Both the position numbers and the translations under genes were made by a program. A stretch of 64,000 nucleotides of DNA from Podaxis mareebaensis (lineage: Eukaryota; Basidiomycota; Agaricomycetes; Agaricales; Agaricaceae): positions 16,424 through 80,423 of the forward strand of contig JAEUWP010000634.1 of assembly GCA_018524725.1 (NCBI GenBank), given 5' to 3'. Below are positions 20,335-29,183 of the stretch, piece by piece; position 1 is the first letter of the stretch, and the number at the start of each line of letters is the position of its first letter. The notes under the pieces were generated by a model that made no database searches, had not been told where the DNA came from, and worked only from the letters and a program-made list of their open reading frames with translations.

Positions 20335-20744
20335 AATATTTCTGAGAATAATAATCAAAATTTAATATCAGCCAGCTGGCTAGTAGCTGGGCTACAATTA
20401 GTAGCTGGGTTACAATTTTTAGCTGGGCTACAATTTAAGAATACAGAAAACAACAGCACCCTAGCCACAGGCTAGGCTGTTGTCTAGCCCTAGCTAGATA
20501 TTAATAATAAAATAAAAATTATAATATACCAGCCAAGCCATAGGGTGCAGCAGCCTAGCCACAGGGTGCAGCTGGGGGGTAAAATAATTAAATAAAATAA
20601 AACAAGCAGCTTTTTAGTTTAAACTAAAAATTGATCTAACTATACCCCAGCCTTGTTAATGGTTGGAGCGGCCAGCCATAGGCTGCAGCAGCCAAAGGCT
20701 GCAGCCAGAGGCTGCTGCTGTGGCTGCTGCTACTAATTTTTTAA
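20335..20744. other. cox1-cox2 spacer
   Basis: No gene seen. It holds three near-copies of tagctgggctacaat (20384-20430), a CTAGCC...GGCTAG hairpin with an ACA loop at 20459-20477, and a large compound cluster at 20665-20735 next to the cox2 stop. Confidence 0.65.
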
Positions 20745-21515
20745 TTATTGAGAAGCAGAATCAACCCAAACTAAGAAATCAGGTGAAGATACAGCTTCAA
20801 CTACTATAGGCATAAATCCGTGCCATACTCCGCAAATTTCAGAACATTGACCATAGAATGTACCTGTTCTTTCAGCTAAGAAAGAAACTTGATTTAATCT
20901 ACCTGGTACAGCATCTAATTTTAAACCTAAAGAAGGAACAGCGAAAGAGTGTAATACGTCAGCACCAGTAACAATTAATCTGATGTGACAATCTACAGGT
21001 ATAATTAATTTATTATCTACATCTAATAATCTAAATTGTCCTAATTCTAAATCAGATTCAGGTATCATATAAGAATCAAAATCAATAGATTCTCCAGTAT
21101 CTGTAATAAAATCAGAATACTCATATGACCAGTACCATTGATGACCTACAACTTTAATTGTTAATGTAGGAGATATAACTTCATCCATTAAATATAATAA
21201 TCTAAATGAAGGGAAAGCAATAGCAATTAAAATTAAAGCTGGTGTTATAGTCCATACTAATTCTAATACTGTACCATGTGTTAAATATTTATGTGAAATA
21301 GGGTTTTTACTTGAATCGAAGTAATAAATTATAGTAAATAATACCCAAAATACAGATAAAGAAATTACTATTAAATAGAAACCTATAGTATTGTGTAATG
21401 TTACTAGACCTGTGAAACCTGGAGCTGCACTATCTTGGAAACCTAATTGCCAAGGTTGAGCTGCATCATTGTATATAGTTAAAATTAAATTAGTTAAACT
21501 AGTTAAATTTATCAT
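20745..21515 (-). CDS. cox2: Cytochrome c oxidase subunit 2
   Basis: A 256-residue complex IV subunit that takes electrons from cytochrome c through the binuclear CuA centre. Two N-terminal membrane helices (about residues 42-66 and 84-105) are followed by the conserved aromatic stretch GHQWYWSYEYSDF. The CuA site GQCSEICGVWHGFMP has both Cys, the His and the Met, and the first His ligand is in VLHSFAVP. The N-terminal NDAAQPWQLGFQDSAAP is typical of the fungal protein. No intron and no GC element. TAA stop. It lies just upstream of cox1 in the transcribed direction. Confidence 0.97.
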   Translation of the reverse strand: MINLTSLTNLILTIYNDAAQPWQLGFQDSAAPGFTGLVTLHNTIGFYLIVISLSVFWVLFTIIYYFDSSKNPISHKYLTHGTVLELVWTITPALILIAIAFPSFRLLYLMDEVISPTLTIKVVGHQWYWSYEYSDFITDTGESIDFDSYMIPESDLELGQFRLLDVDNKLIIPVDCHIRLIVTGADVLHSFAVPSLGLKLDAVPGRLNQVSFLAERTGTFYGQCSEICGVWHGFMPIVVEAVSSPDFLVWVDSASQ

Positions 21516-22479
21516 TTATTAATTAATATTTTTTTTATCTTAATTTACTGGTTCTAGTTATAGTTAAAGTTAACTTATATCTAGACTAGAACTTAAACGC
21601 AGTGCAGCACCCTAGCCACAGGCTAGGCTGCTGCAATTTAATTTATTTTTGTTTAAATTAAAAAAAACTGCATCTTAAGACCCATCTTATTATTTTCTTG
21701 CATTTAACCCAAGCAATCACAGGGAGCAGCCTTTGGCTGTAACAACATATAGCCTTTGGCTGAATATTGTATTTCAGCCAAAGGCTGAAAAAAACAAAAC
21801 TAAAAAAATTACAGCACCCTTGCCTGTGGCTAGGGTGCTGCACCACCACCCTTTGGGTGGTGCTGCAGCCTTTGGCTGTGGCTGGATAAATTTTTAATCA
21901 GTTTATTAGGGAAATTATAAATTGGTTATTATCCTCTTTTAATTATTTATAATTCAGCATAAATAATTAATATTTTATATTCAATCTTAGTTAAAAAAAA
22001 AAAATCAGGAATTTTCATTATTAGCTGCAGCCAGCCACAGGGTGCAGTAGCCTATGGCTAGGACTACAATATTAAATATGTAAAGTATAAAGCTAGTGTA
22101 ATGGTAATGAAAAGTCGCCTGCTCCCGCCTTAGGGAGCAAAAAAAAGGGGGGAGCAGCAAATAAAAAATTTTACTAGCTAGTTTAAAGAAATTAGGTAAA
22201 TCTGTTTAAGTGGTACCAGCCATAGGCTGCAGCAGCCAATGGCTGGGTGGCAGGGTGTTTTAGCTGCCAAAGGCTGCGGCTAAAAAAAAAAATCTATTTT
22301 TTTCAATTCTAGCTCCAGAATTCTAATTATAATTAATAAACAGTGGCTGGCTTAAATTAAGGCCTAATTATTGTCATTATCGTTCTAATATTACCTTTAA
22401 ATATTTCTTGCCAAAGGCTAGGTCCAGCCAAAGGCTGGGGTTTTATTTGTATAGCCTTTGGCTAGAAAACTTAACATTA
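21516..22479. other. Spacer upstream of cox2 with GC hairpins
   Basis: No gene seen. Hairpins at 21605-21632, 21727-21790, 21814-21880, 22024-22060 and 22218-22285. The small minus frame at 21658-21849 mostly translates these elements. Confidence 0.6.
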
Positions 22480-23510
22480 TTAGAAGTTAAACTTAGACCT
22501 AGCAGCAGCCTTTGGGTGCGCTACAATGTTTTTTGAAGAAGATACAAACTTATGTAAATTTACCCCTAAACATTCATAAAGTATTTGATTAGTAACTAAC
22601 CAATGTAGACCATGACAGCCAAAGGCTGTCAATAAACCTGTAAAAATAAATATAGGGATATAAAGTAAAGTAATCCAGCTTAAAAAAGTTTGATACTTAA
22701 CATAAAAAGTAATAAATTTATTATCAAATTTCTTAATAATTTTATCTTTATTTAATAAAAATATCAAGTTAAAAATAAAGATTATAAATAATAAGACAGA
22801 TACAAAAAATAAAAAGAACAATTTCTGCAGCGGCACCAGCCTTGCCAAAGCTAGGCTGCTTTGACCAATTAATAGCCCGGCTACATCATCAAAAAATCCT
22901 TGAACTTGAACAGGTTTTAATACTTGCATTGTTTCTTTAAAAATTAAATCAATTAATTTATTAATAAAATCTGATAAATCAGAATTTGTAGCAGCCAGCC
23001 AAAGGCTGCTGCCTTGCCATAGGCAAGGGTGCTGCTGCAGCAGTCTTTGGCTGTAAAAACTTATTACCACTAACCTCAATAATAATACTTTCAACTTTTG
23101 ACTTATCAGCATGTTTAACTGCTTCAGTTGCAAAATTATTTACTTGTTTATCATTAGTTATATTAGCAGCCAAAGCCTGGTATAAACTAGGCCAAGTACC
23201 AATTCTTCTATATTCTGATAAACCCCATATTAATCTATTAAACCCTACAGGGTTTACTGCCTATGGCTGCAGATTGATAAGTAATTTAAATTATCATTAG
23301 GACCAGCAGCCAAAGGCTGCAGCCATAGGCTGCTGGTAGGAGATATTGTACAGTGCTGTACTATCTGTATTAGCATTACCTCCAGCCATAGGCAGAAGCC
23401 TTTGAAAAAATTTACTATATCATCAAAATACCATACAATTAAACCAAATACAATAAAAGTTGCTACGCTTAACCAGAATATTTTATCTTTATGCTTGGGG
23501 GTAATATTAC
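22480..23510 (-). pseudogene. Membrane-protein ORF fragmented by GC elements
   Basis: Protein-like pieces in different frames occur in order on the minus strand: KDKIFWLSVATFIVFGLIVW with YFDDIVNFF (about 23403-23488), then ANTDSTALYNIS, NPVGFNRLIWGLSEYRR and IGTWPSLYQALAANITNDK (about 23140-23255), KHADKSKVESIIIEVSGNKF (ending near 23058), and TNSDLSDFINKLIDLIF. The last piece continues to a hydrophobic pair of helices around FLFFVSVLLFIIFIFNLIF and WITLLYIPIFIFTGLLTAFG. Each break coincides with a hairpin. The 217-residue frame 22480-23133 is the longest intact part. The first block is closely matched near 44.6 kb. The function is unknown; the C-terminal helix pair resembles the ORFs at 24.3, 27.5 and 39.1 kb. 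Confidence 0.55.
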
Positions 23511-23540
23511 ATATTTTGAAAAAGAATTAGAAAAATATTT

Positions 23541-24265
23541 CCTGCCTGCAGCCTATGGCTGGCAGGCAGCTGATGCTTCTGTGATATAGCCAGCCAAAGG
23601 CTGCTACACCTAATAATTTATAGCCACAGGCTAATCCTATTTTTACAACTCATGTAAAAACTACTGCCTACCAGCCATAGGCTGCAGGCTGGTTCTAGTC
23701 TAGTCTAGTCTAGTCTAGTCTAAACTAGTACACAACATAAGGCGCTGCAGCCACAGGCTGCCATAGGTTTATATAATTTGATATTTACTAGCTTCGCTCT
23801 TCAATGATAATGCTATAAAACTAAAATACAAATTTAAAATAAAATGGGGACCCTATAAATTTGAATTAAAAATTATCTAGCCCCCGCCTTTTGGGGGACT
23901 AAAATTTTTGTAGATACTCTAGCCTTTGGCCATAAAATGAGAGTACAATCTCTTAAAACTTATCCAGCAGCGGCCTTTGGCTGGGGGGGGGAGGTAGGGG
24001 AGGGTACACCCGGCCCCTCCCCTGCCAAATACTGCGGCTATACAATTAAAATTAGTTTAAATTCTCTTTAAGGAGTATTAGGTATGAGAAATAAGTAAAC
24101 TTATAATACTTTATTAGGTAAAAACTACTGCCTTTGGCTGAATAGTTTTATTTTTTTTAGACTTAGATTAAAGAAACTTTACATTACTTTTTAATCAGTG
24201 TATTTTTTTTAGTCCAGCAGCCAAAGGCTGCCAGAGGCTGCAGCTGGGCTGGCTACTACTATAAT
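23541..24265. other. Spacer with pentamer repeat and G-rich hairpin
   Basis: Contains (TCTAG)n at 23693-23722, GC hairpins, and an unusually G-rich stretch at 23980-24003 followed by C-rich DNA to 24025, which could fold into a long GC stem. No gene seen. Confidence 0.6.
23693..23722. repeat. TCTAG tandem repeat
   Basis: About six perfect copies of TCTAG next to a hairpin cluster. Confidence 0.8.
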
Positions 24266-25306
24266 TTACATACCTGATAACATAATCAGTATCGAAATAC
24301 ACATTAAAAATATTAGTAAATATACTATTATTAATCTAAGATAAAATTTTATATAAAAACCTTTATCTTCATATTTACTCATTTTTTCTATAAAATTAAG
24401 CCAATCCAAAATAAATTGAGGTAAATATTTAGGAATTTTAATTCTATTAGCCCAGCCAAAGGCTGGGCTAGAAAAATTTATATATAAATAGATGTTCAAG
24501 CAGCTGCAGTAATAACATATGATAGTGTAAGAAGAAATAGATCCAATAACAAAAAACCATTTTACATAAATAAGGTTATTTAAAAATATTGAATTTATTC
24601 CACCTCCAGAAGAAAAAATTGAGTTTAAACCATCATTTTGTAAATATAAAAAATAATTTAAAGATATAAAACTAATAGTAATTACAGCCAAAGGCTGGAT
24701 ATATTTTAACCAGTTAGGTAATTTATTTTTAATAAAACTTATTAAACCAATACCTCGCGTAGATGTTATAGCATCATCTTTTAAATTTTTATCCTTAAAA
24801 TAGTTTATAAATTTTTGTACTTTAAGTAATGCATCAATCTCATTAATTTCAGCCAAGGCTGCTGCAGACTGGTCCTCATTTATAATTTTAATTACTCCGT
24901 CCTCATTTCTAACTTCAATTTCTTTAGACTTTAATTGTTCAGCAATATTAATTTTTGTAGCACTAGCACTCGCCTCATTAATATTTACTTCCTCTGTATT
25001 TTTTCTAATTTCAGTTATTTCAGACCTAAATTGTGCTAATTCATTTAGTTTTTTATTAGCTTCATCTTTACTTAATTCTTTAAACTCATTTGATTTATTC
25101 ACCTTAATTTTCTCGTCTAGCCTTTGGCTATTACTTTTTCTATTAAAGCTTTTAAAATAGGTGAAGTTATTCCTTGCCAAAGGCAACACATCTTCTATAT
25201 ATATATTATCATAAGTAAAATTTTTCTGTTCTAAGTTACAATTCTCAAAATTTTTTAAATTTGTTTTACCAATTTCCTTAGCATTAGTTGAATTTAGCCA
25301 ATTCAT
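24266..25306 (-). CDS. Chimeric membrane ORF with cox1 start
   Basis: Encodes 346 residues. The first 13 ([13 protein letters not shown]) and the whole leader are copied from cox1, and from codon 14 the sequence is unrelated. Residues about 14-160 are hydrophilic and charged, with a likely coiled coil (FKELSKDEANKKLNELAQF; EITEIRKNTEEVN). Predicted helices follow near residues 203-222, 247-277 and 325-344. The C-terminal part (KIPKYLPQFILDWLNFIEKM then KGFYIKFYLRLIIVYLLIF) resembles the C-termini at 27525-27896 and 39128-39937. Hairpins are read in frame (SQRLDEK, PAFGW, SAAALAE). TAA stop. Function unknown; it is probably of plasmid origin, as such ORFs are often found with plasmid remnants. 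Whether it is expressed from the borrowed leader is inference. Confidence 0.7.
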   Translation of the reverse strand: MNWLNSTNAKEIGKTNLKNFENCNLEQKNFTYDNIYIEDVLPLARNNFTYFKSFNRKSNSQRLDEKIKVNKSNEFKELSKDEANKKLNELAQFRSEITEIRKNTEEVNINEASASATKINIAEQLKSKEIEVRNEDGVIKIINEDQSAAALAEINEIDALLKVQKFINYFKDKNLKDDAITSTRGIGLISFIKNKLPNWLKYIQPLAVITISFISLNYFLYLQNDGLNSIFSSGGGINSIFLNNLIYVKWFFVIGSISSYTIICYYCSCLNIYLYINFSSPAFGWANRIKIPKYLPQFILDWLNFIEKMSKYEDKGFYIKFYLRLIIVYLLIFLMCISILIMLSGM

Positions 25307-25476
25307 TGTACTTTGCTATTTAGCTATGTCGTCTTAATTTCTATCTATAAAACTAGATACATGATTATTACATTATTTAATCTAGCCAGCCAAAGGCCGC
25401 TATATTTTAAATGCAATAGTATAAAAATATTTTTATACCCCTCTTTTAAATTATTTATGGCCAAAGGCTAGAATTT
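25267..25476 (-). repeat. Copy of the cox1 start and leader
   Basis: Near-identical to 20121-20334. Differences are limited to a short A/T indel around 25423-25440 and the divergent ends. It supplies the start codon and upstream region of the ORF ending at 24266. Confidence 0.92.
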
Positions 25477-26553
25477 GATATTGTAAAAATTCTAGATAAA
25501 AAAAAGAATTTGTAGCAGCCGCAGCAGCCTTGCCTATGGCAAGGCTGCTGCTGCTGCAGCCTGTTGGCTGCAATAAAAAGCTATGCCAACCTTTGGCTGT
25601 ATATGACTCAATTTAAATATAATCTTAAATTGAAAGTATATTATACTAGCGGCCAGCAGCAGCCTCTGGCTGCAGCCTTTGGCTGCGGCTACTGACTCAA
25701 TTTATACTAATTTAAATCAGCCTTTGGCTGAATTGAATAATTTATTTCCAGTCCAGGCCTTGACTGGGATAGTAAATTCTTGCCTTTGGCAAGAATTAGG
25801 TAAATTAAAATTAGAAACTATTTCATCAAAGCTATATTTTTAGCTCCAGCCAAAAGGCTGTTATTCTTAAAACAATTGAAGGTGAATTCATCTATAAAGT
25901 TAAAGGCTTAAATAAAAACATAGATTTAATTATCGATGACTTGCCTTTTGGCAAAAAATTATTAAATAAAGACTTTTTAATAACTAAAAATCAATCTAAA
26001 TGGTTTAAATCTTTAAAACAAGGTTCAATTAAAGTATTAGATTAAAACAAATTTATACTAGCCTTGCCAAAGGCTAGGCTAAAGAAAACTGATAATAACA
26101 GTGGAGCCAGCCTTTGGCTGGGTGGACTACAATTAGTAGCAGCGGCCAGCCTTTTGGCTGGCTGGCTGCTGATGATATTACTAATAAATTAATTACAGCC
26201 TTTGGCTAGACCATATCAAATAGATGAAAATAAAATATTAGCACCCTAGCCAAAGGCTAGGCTGCGGCACCACCCTTGCCTATGGCGGCTAGGCTGCGGC
26301 ACCACCCTTGCCTATGGCTAGGGAGCAGCTGCACCCTTGCCTTTGGCAAGGGTGCTACAAACACCCCCAGCCTTAGGCTGAAAATTATATAACATAATAG
26401 TAAATTATGAAAACATCCTAGCCTAGCCTTTGGCTAGGCTAGTAGTAAAAATATTGTTAATTAGTAGTATGTTAGAATAGAAAAACGCGGCTGCTAAAAA
26501 CAAAACGGGGTGGCTAAAAAAATAAACAAAATAAACACTATCATTGAAACAAT
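25477..26553. other. Spacer with plasmid polymerase debris and GC clusters
   Basis: Apart from the fragment at 25795-26045 it holds compound hairpins at 25510-25575, 25650-25690, 26035-26160 and a long run at 26243-26370, and a region of A-rich DNA with an AAACGCGGCTGCTAAA block near 26485. Confidence 0.6.
25795..26045 (+). pseudogene. C-terminal fragment of a plasmid-type family B DNA polymerase
   Basis: Reading the plus strand across one frameshift and one hairpin gives ELGKLKLETIS, then KAIFLAP, then ILKTIEGEFIYKVKGLNK and LLNKDFLITKNQSKWFKSL followed by KQGSIKVLD and TAA. The order (ELGKLKLE, AIFLAPK, a KVKGL block, and a lysine-rich QSKWFK..GSI block) matches what I know of the C-terminal end of protein-primed DNA polymerases from linear fungal mitochondrial plasmids. 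No catalytic polymerase motif is present, so it is a relic of an integrated plasmid. A PXFGK hairpin is read within it (LPFGK). Confidence 0.6.
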
Positions 26554-26636
26554 TACGAACAAAGAGACTTGAACTCTTACGGGTTTTCACCCACTCCTTC
26601 TTAAGAGGAACTTGTTTACCATTACAACATGTTCGC
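26554..26636 (-). tRNA. trnL: tRNA-Leu (UAA)
   Basis: Minus-strand class II tRNA: acceptor GCGAACA with TGTTCGT (G1-T72 wobble), anticodon loop CTTAAGA, and a variable arm GTGGGTGAAAACCCG. Confidence 0.92.
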
Positions 26637-27168
26637 TTTTAATTAAAAATTTTAGTATAATTATTATCTCTTTTAAATTAATAAAATTTTAAGCTGCAGC
26701 GTTTTACATAAAACAAAAAAAAAAGAGCACCCACCCAGCCAAAAGGCTGGGTGGGTGCTGCAGCCAGCAGCCTATGGCTGGGCGGCTGCTGGGTGGCGTG
26801 GCTGCTGCAGCCACAGGCTGGATTGGGGTATAGTTAATTTAAATTTAAATTCCAGCAGCCAAAGGCTGCCAGCCATAGGCTGCTGGCAGGCTGGATGATT
26901 AAATTCTGGATCTATTATTAGATCATATTTCTTAATAATTATTTAAGATAAAATCTAGCAGCCTTTGGCTGCTACTTCTTGATTTATGCAAATGAAACAG
27001 AGTTTATATTATCTACCTTTTATAAATTATATTAAAATTAGTTGTTTCATTTTAAGATAATTTATAGAATGTAATGAGACTTTTTCAACTTCTAGTTGGG
27101 TAGTAGCCAAAGGCTAGAAGACTTTTTTTGTTTTCTATTTGTAAAAGAGTATCAATAAACAATTTAAT
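26637..27168. other. Spacer leading into the atp9-like leader copy
   Basis: Contains a large compound hairpin at 26722-26830 and smaller ones at 26853-26895 and 26956-26975. The last about 27 bases (27142-27168) match the atp9 leader. No gene seen. Confidence 0.6.
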
Positions 27169-27215
27169 ATGTTAGACACTATCAAACAATTTACTAGACA
27201 ACAAATAATGTTAGT
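27142..27215 (+). repeat. Copy of the atp9 leader and start region
   Basis: The sequence aaaagagtatcaataaacaa followed by atgttagacactatcaaa and acaaataatgtta matches the atp9 upstream region at 40283-40350 with a few changes. It includes the ATG used by the ORF at 27169. Confidence 0.85.
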
Positions 27216-27547
27216 ATTTGAAAATATAATATTACTTAATGTAATTAGTATGATTGTAAATATGGATATAAAACCTTTGATATTTATATTATTTACAATA
27301 GTATTCTTAATATTAAATTATATTCATTTTTCTGGAAAAGCACAAAAGATTTTAGATACAACAGCTAAAATTATAGGAATTGGTGCAGCCAAAGGCTTGG
27401 ACTATTATTTATAATAATTGGTTTAAAGATAATAGTTCAGGTAGTAGTTCTAGTGAAAATGAAAATAATGATGATAAAGATAAAAAATCAAGTGATAATA
27501 AGGATTCTAATCAAAATAATGGAAATGCTAAAACAGAAAATAAATAA
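27169..27547 (+). pseudogene. Chimeric ORF with atp9 leader, frameshifted in a GC element
   Basis: The opening MLDTIKQFTRQQIML is the translated atp9 leader. It is followed by two hydrophobic helices (about residues 16-50) and GKAQKILDTTAKIIGIGA. A hairpin GCAGCCAAAGGCTTGG (27384-27399) contains one extra T compared with the usual element. As written the frame ends at 27414. Removing that shift, the other frame continues NNWFKDNSSGSSSSENENND to NAKTENK and TAA at 27545-27547, a hydrophilic Ser/Asn-rich tail. It is either a 81-residue truncated protein or a broken longer one. It is on the plus strand, against its neighbours. Function unknown. Confidence 0.55.
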
Positions 27548-27896
27548 TTTAAAATATTCATTTACTTTACCTTTAATTTTATCAAGTCTAAATTTAGATA
27601 TATCAGATCAAGATGCAAAAATAACTCAGTTATCTTATGGAGTATTTATTTTGAGTTTAATAGCATTATTATGTTTAATTAATATTTTAGGATATATGTT
27701 AGGGTACTATCTAATTCATAATAGTAAATATGAAATTAAGTACCCTAACCTTTGGCTATTAAGTAGATTTATTAATATTTATAAAAAAAGTACATTATTT
27801 TTTATAACAATTGAATTTTTAATATGTTTCGTTAGTTTATCGATACTAATAATTTTTTCATTGTTATATATTTATTCAGGTATTAATAGTAGATAG
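27525..27896 (+). CDS. Two-helix membrane ORF overlapping the atp9-leader ORF
   Basis: Encodes 123 residues from ATG 27525, which overlaps the end of the preceding ORF by 23 nt. Two strong helices flank a loop: VFILSLIALLCLINILGYML, then YEIKYPNLWLLSRFINIYKK and TLFFITIEFLICFVSLSILI. The same arrangement (helix, a loop with P-L and a basic stretch, helix) ends the ORFs at 24266 and 39128. In the 39128 ORF this domain is joined to a coiled-coil N-terminus, so here one ancestral gene may have split in two. No known function. Confidence 0.6.
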   Translation: MLKQKINNLKYSFTLPLILSSLNLDISDQDAKITQLSYGVFILSLIALLCLINILGYMLGYYLIHNSKYEIKYPNLWLLSRFINIYKKSTLFFITIEFLICFVSLSILIIFSLLYIYSGINSR

Positions 27897-28839
27897 ATAA
27901 ATATTACCCCCAATACTAATTAATCTAGCCTAGCCTTTGGCAAGGCTGTATATTAGCCCAAGTTAAATTTTCAAACACAAATATTGTATTAGTAAGTATA
28001 TTATCAATATTTTTCTCTGTTGAAATATAATTAATAGCTGCACCAGCAGCCAGCCAGCCAAAAGGCTGGCCGCTGCTGCACCACCCAGCCAAAAGGCTGG
28101 GTGCTGATGCACCCTAGCCTGTGGCTACAAAGGGTGGCCCACCCAGCCAAAAGGCTGGCCGCTGCTGCAGCCTTGCCTTTGGCTAGGGTGCTACTAAATT
28201 TTCGATAAAATTATTAAACCCATTTTTATCATTATATTCAATAAAGAAATCAATAGGTATAGCCTTTGGCTGAAATTCTATATTTAAGTACTAGAATTAT
28301 GGTCTATAACTTTAAAATTTTCTAGCCTAGCCACAGGCTAGGGTGGACTATTTGAATTCTAATAATTATATGTCTATCTTTATTTATTTTAATAAGTTCA
28401 CTAATTCTATCAAAAGGACTATAAAATATACTAAATATTTAGCCAAAGGCTGGATAATCTTATTTTAGAAGCCAAGTGATATTTATCAAAACTTCTGGTT
28501 ACAGCCTGCCACCCAGCCAAAAGGCTGGCCGCTGCTGCATATAAATAATATTTATTGATCATTGGTATTTTAATTTTATTTTATATTTTTAGCAGCTGGA
28601 TTTTGTTTTAATTTTTTTTTTTGTTTCTAATTATGGTTAATGTTACATAATTACTTGCCAAAGGCTAGATTATCTCTCAACATCCTTAGACATTTTATGT
28701 ATTTAAGTTATTATTGTGTGCAGCCAAAGGCTGGATTGGGAAACTGTAGTTATTATTTGATATTAATAGTAGCCTTTGGCTGCACCCTAGCCAAAGGCAA
28801 GGGTGCTGTGGGTGTGGCTATGGCTATGCTGCAATTATT
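27897..28839. other. Spacer with ORF debris on the minus strand and GC clusters
   Basis: Between hairpin clusters (27930, 28042-28190, 28325-28345, 28505-28540) short minus-strand segments look like protein: FYSPFDRISELIKINKDRH then IIIRI (near 28368-28435), PIDFFIEYNDKNGFNNF (near 28205-28260), and NYISTEKNIDNILTN. The IIIRI region resembles the fragments at about 840-880 and 5100-5160. This may be another N-terminal relic of a plasmid DNA polymerase (low confidence). Confidence 0.35.
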
Positions 28840-28913
28840 AGAGTTAAGAAGGAATTGAACCTTAAGTGTTAGACTTTGCAGGTCTACTACAGAACCATCT
28901 GTACACTTAACCC
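28840..28913 (-). tRNA. trnC: tRNA-Cys (GCA)
   Basis: Minus-strand cloverleaf: acceptor GGGTTAA with TTAACTC (one G-T), anticodon loop CTGCAAA. Confidence 0.88.
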
Positions 28914-29183
28914 TTATAGGTCACTAAATTTTTAAAGTTTTAGTTGTAGCAGCCTTTTTTGCCGCAGCTCCACCAGCCAAAGGCTGCTGCTAGCAAACAA
29001 TAAACCTATAATTAGCTAGATTGTTTGCTACACGATTTATATATACTTATATTCTCCTTACATCTAATGGCAAGTATTATTAGCACCCTAGCCATAGGCT
29101 AATGCCTTTGATGCCGCTAGGCTGTAACACCCAGCCTTTGGCAGGGTGGGGGTAATAATCTTAAATTAACTAACTAACTAAAA

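Noticed and set aside
23980..24026. Rho-independent-type terminator
   Set aside because: The G-rich/C-rich stretch could form a strong hairpin, but mitochondrial terminators of this kind are not established and no T tract of note follows.
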